Assembly (NCBI GenBank): GCA_019695115.1
Contig: JAIBAP010000019.1
Coordinates: forward strand, 18,008 to 82,007
From: Caldilineales bacterium
Lineage (GTDB): Bacteria > Chloroflexota > Anaerolineae > J102
DNA: 64,000 nt
Direction: 5' to 3'
Numbering within the stretch: position 1 is the first letter of the stretch; each line of letters begins with the position of its first letter. This document shows positions 47,739-56,699 of the stretch, one piece after another. The position numbers and the translations under genes were made by a program. Under the pieces are notes generated by a model, which saw nothing but the letters and a program-made list of their open reading frames with translations, was not told the DNA's origin and did no database searches.

Positions 47739-48164
47739 ATGCGAAACGCAATCCTCTTGATACTGGCCGCCGCAGCGGCGGCGCTGGCCGGCGTCATGGC
47801 CTGGCGGCTGAGCGCCGACGCCCTGGCGATGATCCTGGGCGTCCTCCTCGGCTTCCTGGCCCTGATCCCGGCCCTGATCATCGCCGTGGTGGCGCTGCGA
47901 CGCAGCCAGGAGACCGCCCCGCCGCCGGGCGCGCCCATCGCCCAACCGCCGGTGGTAGTCGTCAGCGGCGGCTTCCCGCAGATGCTGCCGATGGGGCAGG
48001 GGCAGGTTCAGCCGGCCGGCTACGGCGCCCAGGCCATGCTGCCCGCCCCGCCGCCGTCCTCGGCCCCGCGCCAGTTCCGCGTCATGGGCTACGAAGCCAC
48101 CGATGCGGTCGACCTGCAGGACGATGAATGGTCAACCTACGACTATCGAGGAGAAAGACGATGA
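47739..48164 (+). CDS. Two-helix membrane protein of unknown function
   Basis: A 141-residue protein with two membrane helices (residues about 3-22 and 29-52), then a Pro-rich cytoplasmic or external tail (APPPGAPIAQPPVVVVSGGF) and an acidic end (DDEWSTYDYRGERR). AAGGAG lies 6 nt before the ATG. Its stop overlaps the next start (ATGA). No family recognised. Downstream of an FtsK-like gene, across repeats. Confidence 0.55.
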   Translation: MRNAILLILAAAAAALAGVMAWRLSADALAMILGVLLGFLALIPALIIAVVALRRSQETAPPPGAPIAQPPVVVVSGGFPQMLPMGQGQVQPAGYGAQAMLPAPPPSSAPRQFRVMGYEATDAVDLQDDEWSTYDYRGERR

Positions 48165-48454
48165 ACAGCACTGCCAGCCACGATGAACCGCTTGCCGTCT
48201 TGTGCAACCCCCAGGGCGCGCCCGACCGCTTTCGCTGGCGCGGGCGCAGCTACCAGGTCGAGGCCATCGACCGCATCTGGCGCAGCGGGCCGCGGCGGAG
48301 CGACGGGCGCCGGTTGTATCAGATGCGTTCGGCCGGGCGCGTCTTCTTGATCGCCTACGACCCGGCCCGGCGCTCGTGGTCGCTGGCGCGTTCGCCCTGG
48401 CGATTGCGTGTACGCCGGGCGATCTCGGATCTGGCGCTGCGGTGGGCGGCGTGA
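48161..48454 (+). CDS. Small basic protein resembling DUF6504
   Basis: A 97-residue protein rich in Arg and Trp (RFRWRGRSYQVEAIDRIWRS, then GRVFLIAYDPARRSWSLARS). The pattern resembles DUF6504 proteins, which in some actinobacteria neighbour DNA-repair polymerases; assignment here is tentative. GAGGAG precedes the ATG, which overlaps the previous stop, so the two genes are coupled. A strong hairpin terminator follows. Confidence 0.5.
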   Translation: MNSTASHDEPLAVLCNPQGAPDRFRWRGRSYQVEAIDRIWRSGPRRSDGRRLYQMRSAGRVFLIAYDPARRSWSLARSPWRLRVRRAISDLALRWAA

Positions 48455-48464
48455 GAGATCTCTC

Positions 48465-48497
48465 AGCGGTCGGAGCGCTGCGAGCGCTCCGACCGCT
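48465..48497. terminator. Hairpin after the DUF6504-like gene
   Basis: Perfect 15-bp stem AGCGGTCGGAGCGCT with a 3-nt loop, 10 bp after the stop codon. Confidence 0.75.
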
Positions 48498-48594
48498 CTA
48501 CCACCGGCAACAGGAGTTATGGTAAAATCGGGCTGATACACGGTCGCGTGCTTCGCATCTTCCGCTCCTGTTCTCACGCTCACTTTTCCATGCC

Positions 48595-49122
48595 ATGCGA
48601 CTCCTCGAATTCGGCCCTATCGCCGCCATCCGGCGCAACCACGCTATCGAACACGCCACCATCCATATCCTCAGCCGCATGCGGCCGGAAACGAACATGG
48701 CCGGGCGGTCGAACAGCCACGGCTTTGTCATCTACGGCGACCTCGCCACCGAGACCATCACCCAGGCGGTCGCCGAGGCCATCCGGCGCATCCGCGGCGG
48801 CGAGGCGAGGCTGGCCATCCACCCCAACTGTGGCACCAACATGGTCACGACCGCCACGCTGACCACGGCCGCCACCCTGCTGGCCGGCGGAATGGGCCGC
48901 CGGCGGCACTGGCTCGACCGCATCCCCACAGCCACGATCGCCGCCCTGCTGGCCGTCTTCATCTCGCAATTTGTCGGCCCCACCCTCCAACAACGGGTCA
49001 CCACCTCGGCCTCGCTGGGCGGGGTGGATGTCCTGGAGGTGCAGCGCAAACAATTCGGCTCGCGGGTGCTGCACTGGGTGAGGCTGCAACACACGCCTTC
49101 GGCAGATGACGGGCGGGCATGA
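48595..49122 (+). CDS. DUF6391 family protein
   Basis: A 175-residue protein opening with MRLLEFGPIAAIRRNHAIEH; the NHAIEHATIHIL motif (about 15-26) defines DUF6391, a family shared by Cyanobacteria and Chloroflexota with unknown function. Two hydrophobic segments (about 88-100 and 113-128) could be membrane helices. Paired His residues suggest a metal site (inference). A TGGTAAAAT extended -10 box sits near 48520. It overlaps holA by four bases (ATGA). Confidence 0.8.
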   Translation: MRLLEFGPIAAIRRNHAIEHATIHILSRMRPETNMAGRSNSHGFVIYGDLATETITQAVAEAIRRIRGGEARLAIHPNCGTNMVTTATLTTAATLLAGGMGRRRHWLDRIPTATIAALLAVFISQFVGPTLQQRVTTSASLGGVDVLEVQRKQFGSRVLHWVRLQHTPSADDGRA

Positions 49123-50123
49123 TCCACATCTTTCATGGCGAGGAAGAATTCGGCAAGAGCGAGGCCATTGCCGCCCTGCGCCAGGGCATCAGCGATGACC
49201 CCAGCCTGCTCGACCTCAACCTGACGTTGTTAGATGGCCGCAGCGCCACCAGCAAGGAGATTATCCATCATTGTGATGTGCCGCCCTTCCTGGGCGACTA
49301 CCGGCTGGTGATCATCACGGACTTGCTGGCGCGGCTGGCCGGGAGCAAGACGAAGGAGGGCGAAGCCAGCGAGGCGAGCGAAGAGATGATGGCCTGGCTG
49401 CTGGCCTACCTGCCCACGGCGCCGGATACCACCCACCTGGTGCTAAGCGAGGCCAAAACACTGCCCGCCCGTCACCCGGTGCTGGCCCTGGCCGCGAGCC
49501 ACAAACAGCAGATGGAGGTGCGGGCCTTTGCGGCGCCGGGGCTGAAGGGCGGGGAACTGGCCCGCTGGGTGGAGAATCGGGCCAAACAGAAGGGGGCGCG
49601 GCTGGAGGCGGGCGTCGCCAACGACCTGGCCACGTTCATCGGCCCCGATCTGCGGCTGATCGATAGCGAGTTGGAGAAACTCAGCCTGCACGCCGGCGGC
49701 CGCGCCATCAGCCAGGCCGATGTGCGCCTGCTGGTCCCCTATGCCCAGCAGGCCAACATTTTCGACATGGTGGATGCGCTCGGCCATCGCCAGACCCAGC
49801 AAGCCTTCCGGCTGCTGTCGCAATTGCACAACGAGGGCGCCCATCCGCTCTATCTTTTGACCATGATCGTGCGCCAATACCGCATCCTCCTGCAGGTGAA
49901 GGACCTGGCGAGTCAGGGGCTGGGGCAGGATGCCATCGCCCAGCGGATCGGGCTGCATCCCTTCCCCACCGGCAAGGCCATGGCCCAGGCGCAGCGCTAC
50001 GCCCCCCACCAGCTGGCCAGCATCTACGACCGCCTGCTGGAGACGGATGTGGCGATCAAGACCGGCAAGATGGACGGTCTTCTGGCCCTGAACCTGCTTG
50101 TGGTCGAGCTGGCGCGGCTTTGA
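49119..50123 (+). CDS. holA: DNA polymerase III subunit delta
   Basis: A 334-residue clamp-loader wrench subunit that opens the beta clamp. N-terminal MIHIFHGEEEFGKSEAI matches the HolA start (LxGEExFL-like), and the C-terminal part has NIFDMVDALGHRQTQQAFRL and TMIVRQYRILLQVKDL. It overlaps DUF6391. Together with HolB at 28531 it belongs to the replicative clamp loader. Length is normal. Confidence 0.9.
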   Translation: MIHIFHGEEEFGKSEAIAALRQGISDDPSLLDLNLTLLDGRSATSKEIIHHCDVPPFLGDYRLVIITDLLARLAGSKTKEGEASEASEEMMAWLLAYLPTAPDTTHLVLSEAKTLPARHPVLALAASHKQQMEVRAFAAPGLKGGELARWVENRAKQKGARLEAGVANDLATFIGPDLRLIDSELEKLSLHAGGRAISQADVRLLVPYAQQANIFDMVDALGHRQTQQAFRLLSQLHNEGAHPLYLLTMIVRQYRILLQVKDLASQGLGQDAIAQRIGLHPFPTGKAMAQAQRYAPHQLASIYDRLLETDVAIKTGKMDGLLALNLLVVELARL

Positions 50124-50229
50124 TAAGGAAAACACGAAGGCTCGAAGGACACCAAGAAAACTCAAAGTCTTTGTGCATGCCTGGTGATCGCTGTGTCGTT
50201 GTAAAGAGAAGGATCGCGGACGAAACCTG

Positions 50230-51033
50230 ATGTTGCCGGCCTTTTCCACCATCGCCCTGCCCTCGCGCTACCTGCACCTGCCTGATGTCCGCATCCACTA
50301 CCGGGAGGTGGGGGAGGGGCCGCCGGTGGTGCTGCTGCACGGGCTGGGGTCGAGCGGCAGCGACTGGTTTCCCGTGGCGCCCTATCTGGCCCCGGACTAC
50401 CGGCTGCTGCTGGTCGATTTGCGCGGCCACGGGCACAGCAGCCTGCCTCGCACCGGCTACAGCATCGAGGCCATGGCCCAGGATGTGCTGGCCGTGATGA
50501 CTGCCGAAGGCATCGAGCGGGCGTCGCTGATCGGCCTTTCCCTGGGCGGCTGCGTGGCCCTGCAGACGGCCGTCCTGGCGCCCGACCGGGTGAGCGGGCT
50601 GGTGCTGGTCAATACCTTCGCCAAATTGCGCCACACCGGGATGCGCTGGGGCCGGGTCGTGCGGTTGCGCCGCGCCCTGGGCGACGCCGACGGCCTGGCC
50701 CGGTTGGTGGCCGCCTCGCTGTTCGATGTCCCCGAAGTGCAGGCGCTGGTCTACGAGCGGCTGCGTCACAATGATGTGGGCGCCATCCGGCGGACGATGT
50801 GGGCCGTGGCCCGCTTCGACGCCCGCCGGCAACTCGGCCAGGTGACGGCCCCCGCCCTGGTGCTGGCCGGAGACCGCGACCGCACCGTGCCCCGGCTCTG
50901 CGCTGATGACCTGATGGCCGGCCTGCCCGTCGCCCGGCTGCAACTCATCCCCGACGCCGGCCACGCCCTGCCCTACGACCAGCCGGAAGCATTCGTGGCC
51001 GCGGTGCGCGGCTTCCTGAGCAACAGACCCTAA
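50230..51033 (+). CDS. Alpha/beta hydrolase
   Basis: A 267-residue alpha/beta-hydrolase fold enzyme. The oxyanion motif LLHGLGSSGSDW lies near residues 35-46, the nucleophile serine is in GLSLGG near 100, the acid is in AGDRDRTVP, and His in DAGHALP closes the triad. Substrate unknown (ester or lactone hydrolase-like). The last residue Pro and the TAA stop come from a GACCC-family hairpin that it shares with the convergent membrane gene. Confidence 0.87.
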   Translation: MLPAFSTIALPSRYLHLPDVRIHYREVGEGPPVVLLHGLGSSGSDWFPVAPYLAPDYRLLLVDLRGHGHSSLPRTGYSIEAMAQDVLAVMTAEGIERASLIGLSLGGCVALQTAVLAPDRVSGLVLVNTFAKLRHTGMRWGRVVRLRRALGDADGLARLVAASLFDVPEVQALVYERLRHNDVGAIRRTMWAVARFDARRQLGQVTAPALVLAGDRDRTVPRLCADDLMAGLPVARLQLIPDAGHALPYDQPEAFVAAVRGFLSNRP

Positions 51034-51056
51034 AGGTTTGGGAAACCTTTAGGGTC
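51026..51056. terminator. GACCC...GGGTC hairpin, copy 4
   Basis: Perfect 14-bp stem GACCCTAAAGGTTT with a 3-nt loop. It contains the stop codons of both convergent neighbours, so it is part of both coding sequences. Confidence 0.8.
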
Positions 51057-51443
51057 GTGACGGGTAGCTACCAACAGGCTGCAAACCAACAACACCAGGC
51101 CCACCGGCGCCCAGATCATGCGTTCGCCGGCGCTGGGGGTGATCAGATTGAGCACAAAGCTGACCGCAGCAAAGGCGACGACCACCCACGCAAGCCAGCG
51201 CGAGACGCGCGACAGGCGGCGGAAGGCAATGCCAGATCGGGCAAGGACGACGCCGGCGAAGAACAGCAACACCGCCGCCTGCACGAGAGCACCCGCGCGC
51301 AGCGCGGGTGGGAACTGGCCAGGGAACGTACCGCCCATCGCATATGCTCCCCAGGGCGCGCCCAGGGCCAACGCCACTTGAAAAGCTGCCGCCCCCGCCG
51401 ATACGACAGCATAGACCCACGCGGCAAGACGACGAAAATCCAC
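51030..51443 (-). CDS. Four-helix membrane protein
   Basis: A 137-residue protein with four hydrophobic helices (about 8-30, 48-68, 82-102, 109-127) and short loops. No family recognised. Its last residues, HDPKGFPNL, and the TAG stop are encoded by the GACCC hairpin, giving the same tail as would follow any gene ending in this repeat (compare DPQGLGDL in RsmG). Convergent with the hydrolase. Role unknown. Confidence 0.6.
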   Translation of the reverse strand: MDFRRLAAWVYAVVSAGAAAFQVALALGAPWGAYAMGGTFPGQFPPALRAGALVQAAVLLFFAGVVLARSGIAFRRLSRVSRWLAWVVVAFAAVSFVLNLITPSAGERMIWAPVGLVLLVCSLLVATRHDPKGFPNL

Positions 51444-51464
51444 GAAATCTCCCCTACCTACCCA

Positions 51465-51776
51465 TCACGCCGCCGTCGCTGCAACTTCTTTGTTGGCTTT
51501 GCTTTCGGCGGGAGCGCTGCTCGGAGTAACGCTTTCGGTCTTGGCCTCGCCGCCTTCTTTTTTGCCGCTGCCGGGGGTGGCGGCGCTGTTCTTGCCGCGC
51601 GAGTCGGTCACATAGAAGCCGGAGCCTTTGAAGACGATGGCCGGGGCCGAGAACTTACGGCGGACGCGGCCGCTGCCATTGCACACAGGGCAGGATGGCA
51701 CGCTGGTGTCGGTAAAGGAACGGCGGACTTCGAAATCGTCCTGGCAGGTGTCGCAGATGTACTCGTAAACTGGCAT
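51465..51776 (-). CDS. FmdB family zinc-ribbon protein
   Basis: A 103-residue protein beginning MPVYEYICDTCQDDFEVRRS, with the second pair CPVCNGSG: the FmdB/CxxC zinc ribbon fold (residues 1-50). The rest is a low-complexity Ser/Ala/Lys tail after FKGSGFYVTDSRG, typical of the family. FmdB proteins are regulators or small chaperone-like factors of unclear role. ATG at 51776 has GAGG 8 nt upstream; the longer frame is not needed. Confidence 0.88.
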   Translation of the reverse strand: MPVYEYICDTCQDDFEVRRSFTDTSVPSCPVCNGSGRVRRKFSAPAIVFKGSGFYVTDSRGKNSAATPGSGKKEGGEAKTESVTPSSAPAESKANKEVAATAA

Positions 51777-51887
51777 AGTCGCTACCTCTCCATCTCGAAG
51801 CGAGATAGAAGACAACGAAAAATCATAGCCGAACGGCCGGGATAGGTCAAAGTTGGATCAGAGGATCGGTGAGGGGCGGGAACAGGA

Positions 51888-51915
51888 ACAGCGCCACCCA
51901 TGAGGATGGCGCTGT
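51888..51915. terminator. Small hairpin in the FmdB-rocD spacer
   Basis: ACAGCGCCA and TGGCGCTGT arms with a 10-nt loop, in the gap between the divergent fmdB-like start and the tandem hairpins. Confidence 0.45.
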
Positions 51916-51977
51916 GGCGTCAGACAAACGTAGGCAAAAGATGAGAGGTGGGTTAAGGGGAGTATCTTACTTGAGCC

Positions 51978-52059
51978 AGACCTCAAAGGTTTTGCAAACC
52001 TTTGAGGTCTCTTCTTGCAACGACCCAGACCTCAAAGGTTTTGCAAACCTTTGAGGTCT
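51978..52059. terminator. Tandem GACCTC hairpins (copies 5 and 6)
   Basis: Two identical 33-mers at 51978-52010 and 52027-52059 (stem AGACCTCAAAGGTTT, loop TGC or similar), 49 bp apart. They lie directly downstream of the minus-strand aminotransferase stop at 52064 and are the GACCTC variant of the GACCC family. Confidence 0.8.
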
Positions 52060-52063
52060 TTTC

Positions 52064-53296
52064 TTATGAAAGCACGTCCGCAATCCGTTCCAGCGCCCAA
52101 TCCACCTGCTGGCGGGTGATGACCAGCGGCGGGGCCAGACGGATGACGGTGCCGTGCGTGTCTTTGGCCAGGATGCCGTGCGTTTGCAGGGCCTCGCAGA
52201 AGCGCCGCGCCCCGCCCGCCTCCGGCTTGAGGTCGATGCCGATCAGCAGCCCGCGCCCGCGCACCTCGCGCACATGCGGACTATCGAGGCTGGCGAGTTG
52301 ATCCATGAGATAGCCGCCCTGCCAGGCGGCGTTCTCGACCAGCTTTTCGTCCTGGAGCACGGCCAGGGCGGCGCGGCCGACCGCCGCGGCCAAGGGGTTG
52401 CCGCCAAAGGTGGAGCCGTGGTCGCCCGGTTCCAGCACGCCCAAGACTGGGGCATCGGCGACGACGGCCGAGACCGGGTAGAAGCCGCCAGAAAGGGCCT
52501 TGCCCAGGATGACCATGTCCGGCCGCACGCCCTCGTGGTCGCAGGCGAAGCGTTTGCCCGTGCGCCCCAGCCCGGTCTGGATTTCGTCGGCCAGCAGGAG
52601 GACGTTGTGCTGGCGGCAGATGGCGGCGGCCTGGCGCAGATAGCCGTCGGGCGGGAGGACGACGCCGCCCTCGCCCTGGATCGGCTCGAACAGGAAGGCG
52701 ACGGTGTGGGGGGTGATGGCGGCTTCGAGGGCGGCGGCGTCGCCGTAGGGGACGGCGACGAAGCCGGGGGTGAGGGGGCCGAATTGCTCTTTGTACTGAA
52801 GCTCGGTGGAGAAGCTGATGACGGTGGTGGTGCGGCCGTGGAAATTGCCGGCGCAGACGATGATCTCGGCCCGGTCGAGCGGCACGCCCTTGACGGTGTA
52901 GCCCCACTTGCGTGCGACTTTGATCGCCGTCTCCACGGCTTCGGCGCCGCTGTTCATGGGCAGGGCCATGTCGTAGCCGCTGAAGGCGCAGATATCCTGG
53001 TAGAAGAGACCGAGCTGGTCGTTGTAGAAGGCGCGCGAGGTCAGGGTCAGGCGGCCGGCCTGCTCGACCAGGGCCGCCAGGATGCGGGGATGGCAGTGGC
53101 CCTGGTTGATGGCGGAATAGGCGCTGAGGCAGTCGAGATAGCGCTTGCCGTCCACGTCATAGACCCACACGCCCTCGCCGCGGCTGAGCACGACTTCGAG
53201 CGGGTGGTAGTTGTGGGCGCCGTGGCGCTGTTCCAGGTCGAGGAAGCGGGTGGCGGTCGATTGAGAAAGGGGCATAAGTTTTGTAGTCTTGGGCAA
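52064..53296 (-). CDS. rocD: Ornithine--oxo-acid aminotransferase
   Basis: A 410-residue class III PLP aminotransferase. It moves the delta-amino group of ornithine to 2-oxoglutarate, giving glutamate-5-semialdehyde in arginine/ornithine breakdown. [42 protein letters not shown] and the PLP lysine in [16 protein letters not shown] match RocD. Two ATGs are possible (53296 and 53275). It fits the carbamate kinase and carbamoyltransferase genes 5-8 kb downstream, which also handle nitrogen compounds. Confidence 0.92.
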   Translation of the reverse strand: MPKTTKLMPLSQSTATRFLDLEQRHGAHNYHPLEVVLSRGEGVWVYDVDGKRYLDCLSAYSAINQGHCHPRILAALVEQAGRLTLTSRAFYNDQLGLFYQDICAFSGYDMALPMNSGAEAVETAIKVARKWGYTVKGVPLDRAEIIVCAGNFHGRTTTVISFSTELQYKEQFGPLTPGFVAVPYGDAAALEAAITPHTVAFLFEPIQGEGGVVLPPDGYLRQAAAICRQHNVLLLADEIQTGLGRTGKRFACDHEGVRPDMVILGKALSGGFYPVSAVVADAPVLGVLEPGDHGSTFGGNPLAAAVGRAALAVLQDEKLVENAAWQGGYLMDQLASLDSPHVREVRGRGLLIGIDLKPEAGGARRFCEALQTHGILAKDTHGTVIRLAPPLVITRQQVDWALERIADVLS

Positions 53297-53301
53297 CGAA
53301 G

Positions 53302-53541
53302 CTACATATCCAGTTGGAAACGCAACGCATCGAGTATTCGCGACTTCGTGGGGAAGTCGGTAACCATCCCCACTTGCTCGATAAGACGGCTCTTATCGAG
53401 TGTCCGAATCTGATAGCAGAGAACTATTGAATCAAGAGCAAGCCCACCCATGCCTGCACGCACCAGCACTTCGTTGGGGTAAATGCGCCGATCAGGTGAC
53501 TTGAGCGAAGTGAGCGGTACCATCTGTTGCAGCGAAGGCAT
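53302..53541 (-). pseudogene. Truncated MazF/PemK-type toxin
   Basis: The 79-residue frame carries the C-terminal two-thirds of a MazF/PemK ribonuclease ([52 protein letters not shown]). The N-terminal strand with the catalytic Arg region (about 40-45 residues) is missing; the frame instead begins inside the 3' end of the antitoxin gene. A deletion probably joined the two. The rest reads cleanly, so decay is recent. Not expected to be toxic. Confidence 0.75.
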
Positions 53542-53740
53542 TCATCGTGTCAGCAAGGTCGGCGAGAAAAACAGGATCAGTGGCAGCCAGTTCCATTTCT
53601 GCGACCTTTCGCTGTACGTCAAGGGCACTCTGTTCGAGTGCAGGTCGAAGCAAGATATACTCTTCGATAGGTAGGATCACAGCAATGGGTTTGCCACCGG
53701 CATCGTTGATGAACTGGCGTTGAAGAAGGGCTTGGGTCAT
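53492..53740 (-). CDS. Antitoxin-like protein (Phd/RelB-type start), paired with broken MazF
   Basis: An 82-residue protein: MTQALLQRQFINDAGGKPIA with VILPIEEYILLRPALEQSAL, an antitoxin-like N-terminus, then a helical tail. The end overlaps the truncated toxin frame by 50 bp; the last residues (ATDGTAHFAQVT) may be chimeric. ATG at 53740 has GAGG 7 nt upstream; the earlier frame start at 53764 is less likely. Without a toxin it may persist as a DNA-binding remnant. Confidence 0.65.
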   Translation of the reverse strand: MTQALLQRQFINDAGGKPIAVILPIEEYILLRPALEQSALDVQRKVAEMELAATDPVFLADLADTMNAFAATDGTAHFAQVT

Positions 53741-53850
53741 GGTCTCACCTCGCGGGAACGTCATATCCGGCGATCATTATACAAAGGGGAAGGGGTCTAT
53801 AACAACTCCAGGTCTCGAATCAACCCAAAACAAAGGTCCCAGAAGATCGG

Positions 53851-55386
53851 TTACGTTTTCGCCAGCGCCTGCCGCGCCGCCTCCACGCCCGCCTGCCGCC
53901 ATGCCTCGGCCTGAGATTGCAGGTCGGCTTCGAGTTGGGCAAAGGCCTGGGCGCCGACCTGCTGAGCGATTTGTCGGAACACCTCATCCAACTGCCGGGC
54001 CAGGGGCAGGCCAATGCGGCGGGCGATGTCACGCGCCTGCCACCAGGCGGCCAGGGCGGGTTGCTGTGCATCGAGGGCCAAGAAGCTTTTACCTTGCCAG
54101 TTCAAGACGAGCGCTTGTGAAAATAGCTCTCCGATACGCCGATACAGATCAATACCTTGTTCGAAGAGCGTAACTGCCTGAGCGTGGCTTTCAGCAGCAG
54201 CCGCAGCACGACCCATATAGCAAAGATCAGCAGCAATACTCAACTGATCGTTGATAGCCAAATGGATTTCAAGTGCAGTGCGATACTGCTCGTAGGCTTT
54301 GCCCAACTCACCCTCGGCCAACCATGCGTTGCCCAGACTTTGCAGCACGTTCGCTTCGCCCAGCCGGGCGCCGATGCCGGGATAGATCGCCAGCGCCGCC
54401 TCGTAGCGCCGCCTCGCACCCGCCAAATCAGCCTCGCGCAGCGCCAAATCCCCCAACGCCTTTTGCACGTTCGCTTCGCCCAGCCGGTCGCCGATGCCGG
54501 GATAGATCGCCAGCGCCGCCTCGTAGCTCCGCCTCGCCCCCGCCAAATCAGCCTCGCGCAGCGCCAAATCCCCCAACGCTTTCAAGATATCGGCTTCCAG
54601 TTCCTTGTCTTCCTGGCCCGCGGCCAGATCATAGGCGGCCCTGGCGTGGGCGACGGCTTGCGGGATCTGGTCGAGATAGTAGGCCGCGCGCCCGGCTTTG
54701 TGGTGCAGGTCGGCCAGGAACAGACGGGGGGCATCCGGCTGCCCTTGCAGATCGTCCAAGAGGCCCTCGTACAGCCGCAATTGGCGCTGCAAGTCCTCGC
54801 GGCTGTCGATGCTGAGGCCGGAACTGACGAACTGCCGCGCCTGGTCAGCGACCGGCGGCTCGGCGAGGCGAAAATCAAAGACGCCGCTGCGCTGCGCCCA
54901 AAAGTGGGGCGCCTGCCGCGCCGCCCGGCCCCGGCCCTGCGGCGTGACCCAGAACACCAGGTTGTGCGGATGGGCCGAGAAAAGCTCGCGGTTGTAGTCC
55001 AGCGCCTTCCACACCTCCTCGCTGGCCCGCTCCAGATCGAAGAAAAAAATCACTGCCCGTTGTTGACGTTGGGCCTCGGTCAGGTGGTAGAGATAGGCGA
55101 GAGGGAAAGTCTCATGCGGCGAATAGGTCCACTCGAACACCGGCAGCGGGGCCAGCAGCAGCTTGAGCGCCGCCACGACCTGCTCGCGCACGGCAGCGAA
55201 GTTGTAGAGGGCGTAGGCCCAGCTACCATCTCTGGCATAGCGCAACAAGACGGCCAGGTTGGTGAAGTCGTCGCGCGCCAGCGCCTCGGGCAGAGCGGCG
55301 GCGAACAGGCCGGCGCCATTCCCGGATGGCGTTGGCGAGAGCACGGCCGCGGCCAAACTGGGGTCATCTGCCAACGCAACCGTCAC
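53851..55386 (-). CDS. TPR protein, partner of the upstream ATPase
   Basis: A 511-residue protein. Residues 1-185 form a domain seen before TPRs in STAND-like proteins, with [20 protein letters not shown] and [13 protein letters not shown] but no P-loop. From about 225 there are about seven tetratricopeptide repeats; two (about 268-347) are nearly identical 40-residue copies encoded by 120-bp tandem DNA repeats at 54351-54590. Its GTG start overlaps the stop of the ATPase gene (GTGA), so they are coupled. It may sense or bind a partner for the ATPase. Role unknown. Confidence 0.72.
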   Translation of the reverse strand: MTVALADDPSLAAAVLSPTPSGNGAGLFAAALPEALARDDFTNLAVLLRYARDGSWAYALYNFAAVREQVVAALKLLLAPLPVFEWTYSPHETFPLAYLYHLTEAQRQQRAVIFFFDLERASEEVWKALDYNRELFSAHPHNLVFWVTPQGRGRAARQAPHFWAQRSGVFDFRLAEPPVADQARQFVSSGLSIDSREDLQRQLRLYEGLLDDLQGQPDAPRLFLADLHHKAGRAAYYLDQIPQAVAHARAAYDLAAGQEDKELEADILKALGDLALREADLAGARRSYEAALAIYPGIGDRLGEANVQKALGDLALREADLAGARRRYEAALAIYPGIGARLGEANVLQSLGNAWLAEGELGKAYEQYRTALEIHLAINDQLSIAADLCYMGRAAAAAESHAQAVTLFEQGIDLYRRIGELFSQALVLNWQGKSFLALDAQQPALAAWWQARDIARRIGLPLARQLDEVFRQIAQQVGAQAFAQLEADLQSQAEAWRQAGVEAARQALAKT

Positions 55387-56699
55387 GCCTCACGCTCCTG
55401 CAACAGCTTCCGCACCACCGGGTGCACATCGCACCAGGCTTCGCCATTGGCATATTGCAACAGCGCCAGCGCCTGCAAGAGTTCCTGTACCTCTGGGTCG
55501 CTGCTCAATTCCTTGTCACGCTGGCGTTCGGCCAGGACGCGATAGTTCTCCTCTTTGAGGGCGGCGACAAAGTCATTGCGCAGTTCACTGGTAGCGCGTT
55601 CGGCGTCGATCTTCTCGATACGCCGTGCGCCACGCCCGAAGGCATTGACGGCGGCGTATTGGGTGAGACCGATCAACCCACGCACCAGCCCGCCGCTGGC
55701 CTCGATCAGATCATGTCTGGCTTCGTCGGTCATCAGCAGCGGGTGCATACGCGCCGCCAATATCTGCTCCATCAAGGCCCAACCATCGGGGTTGCGCTGG
55801 CCACTGCGCTTGTAGAGGCTGATATTGGGCAGCAACACCCGCTGCCCATAATAGTCTTTGAACAGTTTGAACTCAGGATCGTACCAGAGTGAGATATTGA
55901 AGGTGTAGATGGTCGAAGCGCGAAAGGAGGTCAACGTGGCCGCATGGTCGAAGAAAAGCCGGCGAGCGCGCTCGCGTTCGGGTTTGTCGGTATCATCGAA
56001 GACGAAAACCACCGGACGCCCGGTGGTCGTGCGCACGACCGCAGCCAGATCGTTGACCCGGCTCACGATCTCCGACACCCGGTCTGCCATTCGCTGCCGG
56101 ATCTGCTCCCGCGTCGGCGCATCCTGCCCATACTTGACCTCGAACTCCATGATCAGGGCGTTGACTTTGGCGCTCAGCTCCAGCCCCTCGCCCGGCTCCT
56201 GATAGGGCGCCCTGCCAAAGACGCGTTCGCGCAAGAATTCGAGCAGACTCTGGCGCAACTCGCGCACCCTGTCGGCAGGCGCTTTGCCGATGACGCTTTC
56301 CTGAGTTGCCTGCTTGAACAAAGCCATGGCGGCAATGAGGACGATGTCGACGGCGGTGAGGTCGGTCGGCTGCACGATTACTTTGGTCGAGACCTTGACG
56401 ACGAAGAATTCATTGCCGATATCCCGGCAAAAACGATTCAACTCGGTCGATTTCCCGCATCCCCCGTGCCCGGTGAACAGCAAGGTGATCGGTTGCCCCC
56501 TGCGCAAATCACTGACGCGCAGCCAGGTGGCCATATCCCGGCGTGCATAGCTGCCGCGATCGACGTAGAATCCCAGATACTCTCCATCCAAAGACCTGGT
56601 TGGGTTGCAATAGAAGATGACGTCTTCCAGGTTATCGGCGGGCTGGATAGTCTGAGCGAGGGGCCAGCGAGTGGTTTCGAGTGCAGGTGCAGTATCCAT
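55383..56699 (-). CDS. P-loop ATPase of unknown function
   Basis: A 438-residue protein. An N-terminal segment (about 1-70, [20 protein letters not shown]) leads to Walker [16 protein letters not shown] near residues 78-92 and Walker [12 protein letters not shown] near 230-240. A later region ([16 protein letters not shown]) and a C-terminal winged-helix-like end ([20 protein letters not shown]) resemble STAND/KAP-type ATPases. It is coupled to the TPR gene downstream, giving a two-gene unit like a split STAND protein. A TATAAT -10 box is at 56794-56789 (minus). Defence or signalling role is inference. Confidence 0.72.
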   Translation of the reverse strand: MDTAPALETTRWPLAQTIQPADNLEDVIFYCNPTRSLDGEYLGFYVDRGSYARRDMATWLRVSDLRRGQPITLLFTGHGGCGKSTELNRFCRDIGNEFFVVKVSTKVIVQPTDLTAVDIVLIAAMALFKQATQESVIGKAPADRVRELRQSLLEFLRERVFGRAPYQEPGEGLELSAKVNALIMEFEVKYGQDAPTREQIRQRMADRVSEIVSRVNDLAAVVRTTTGRPVVFVFDDTDKPERERARRLFFDHAATLTSFRASTIYTFNISLWYDPEFKLFKDYYGQRVLLPNISLYKRSGQRNPDGWALMEQILAARMHPLLMTDEARHDLIEASGGLVRGLIGLTQYAAVNAFGRGARRIEKIDAERATSELRNDFVAALKEENYRVLAERQRDKELSSDPEVQELLQALALLQYANGEAWCDVHPVVRKLLQEREA

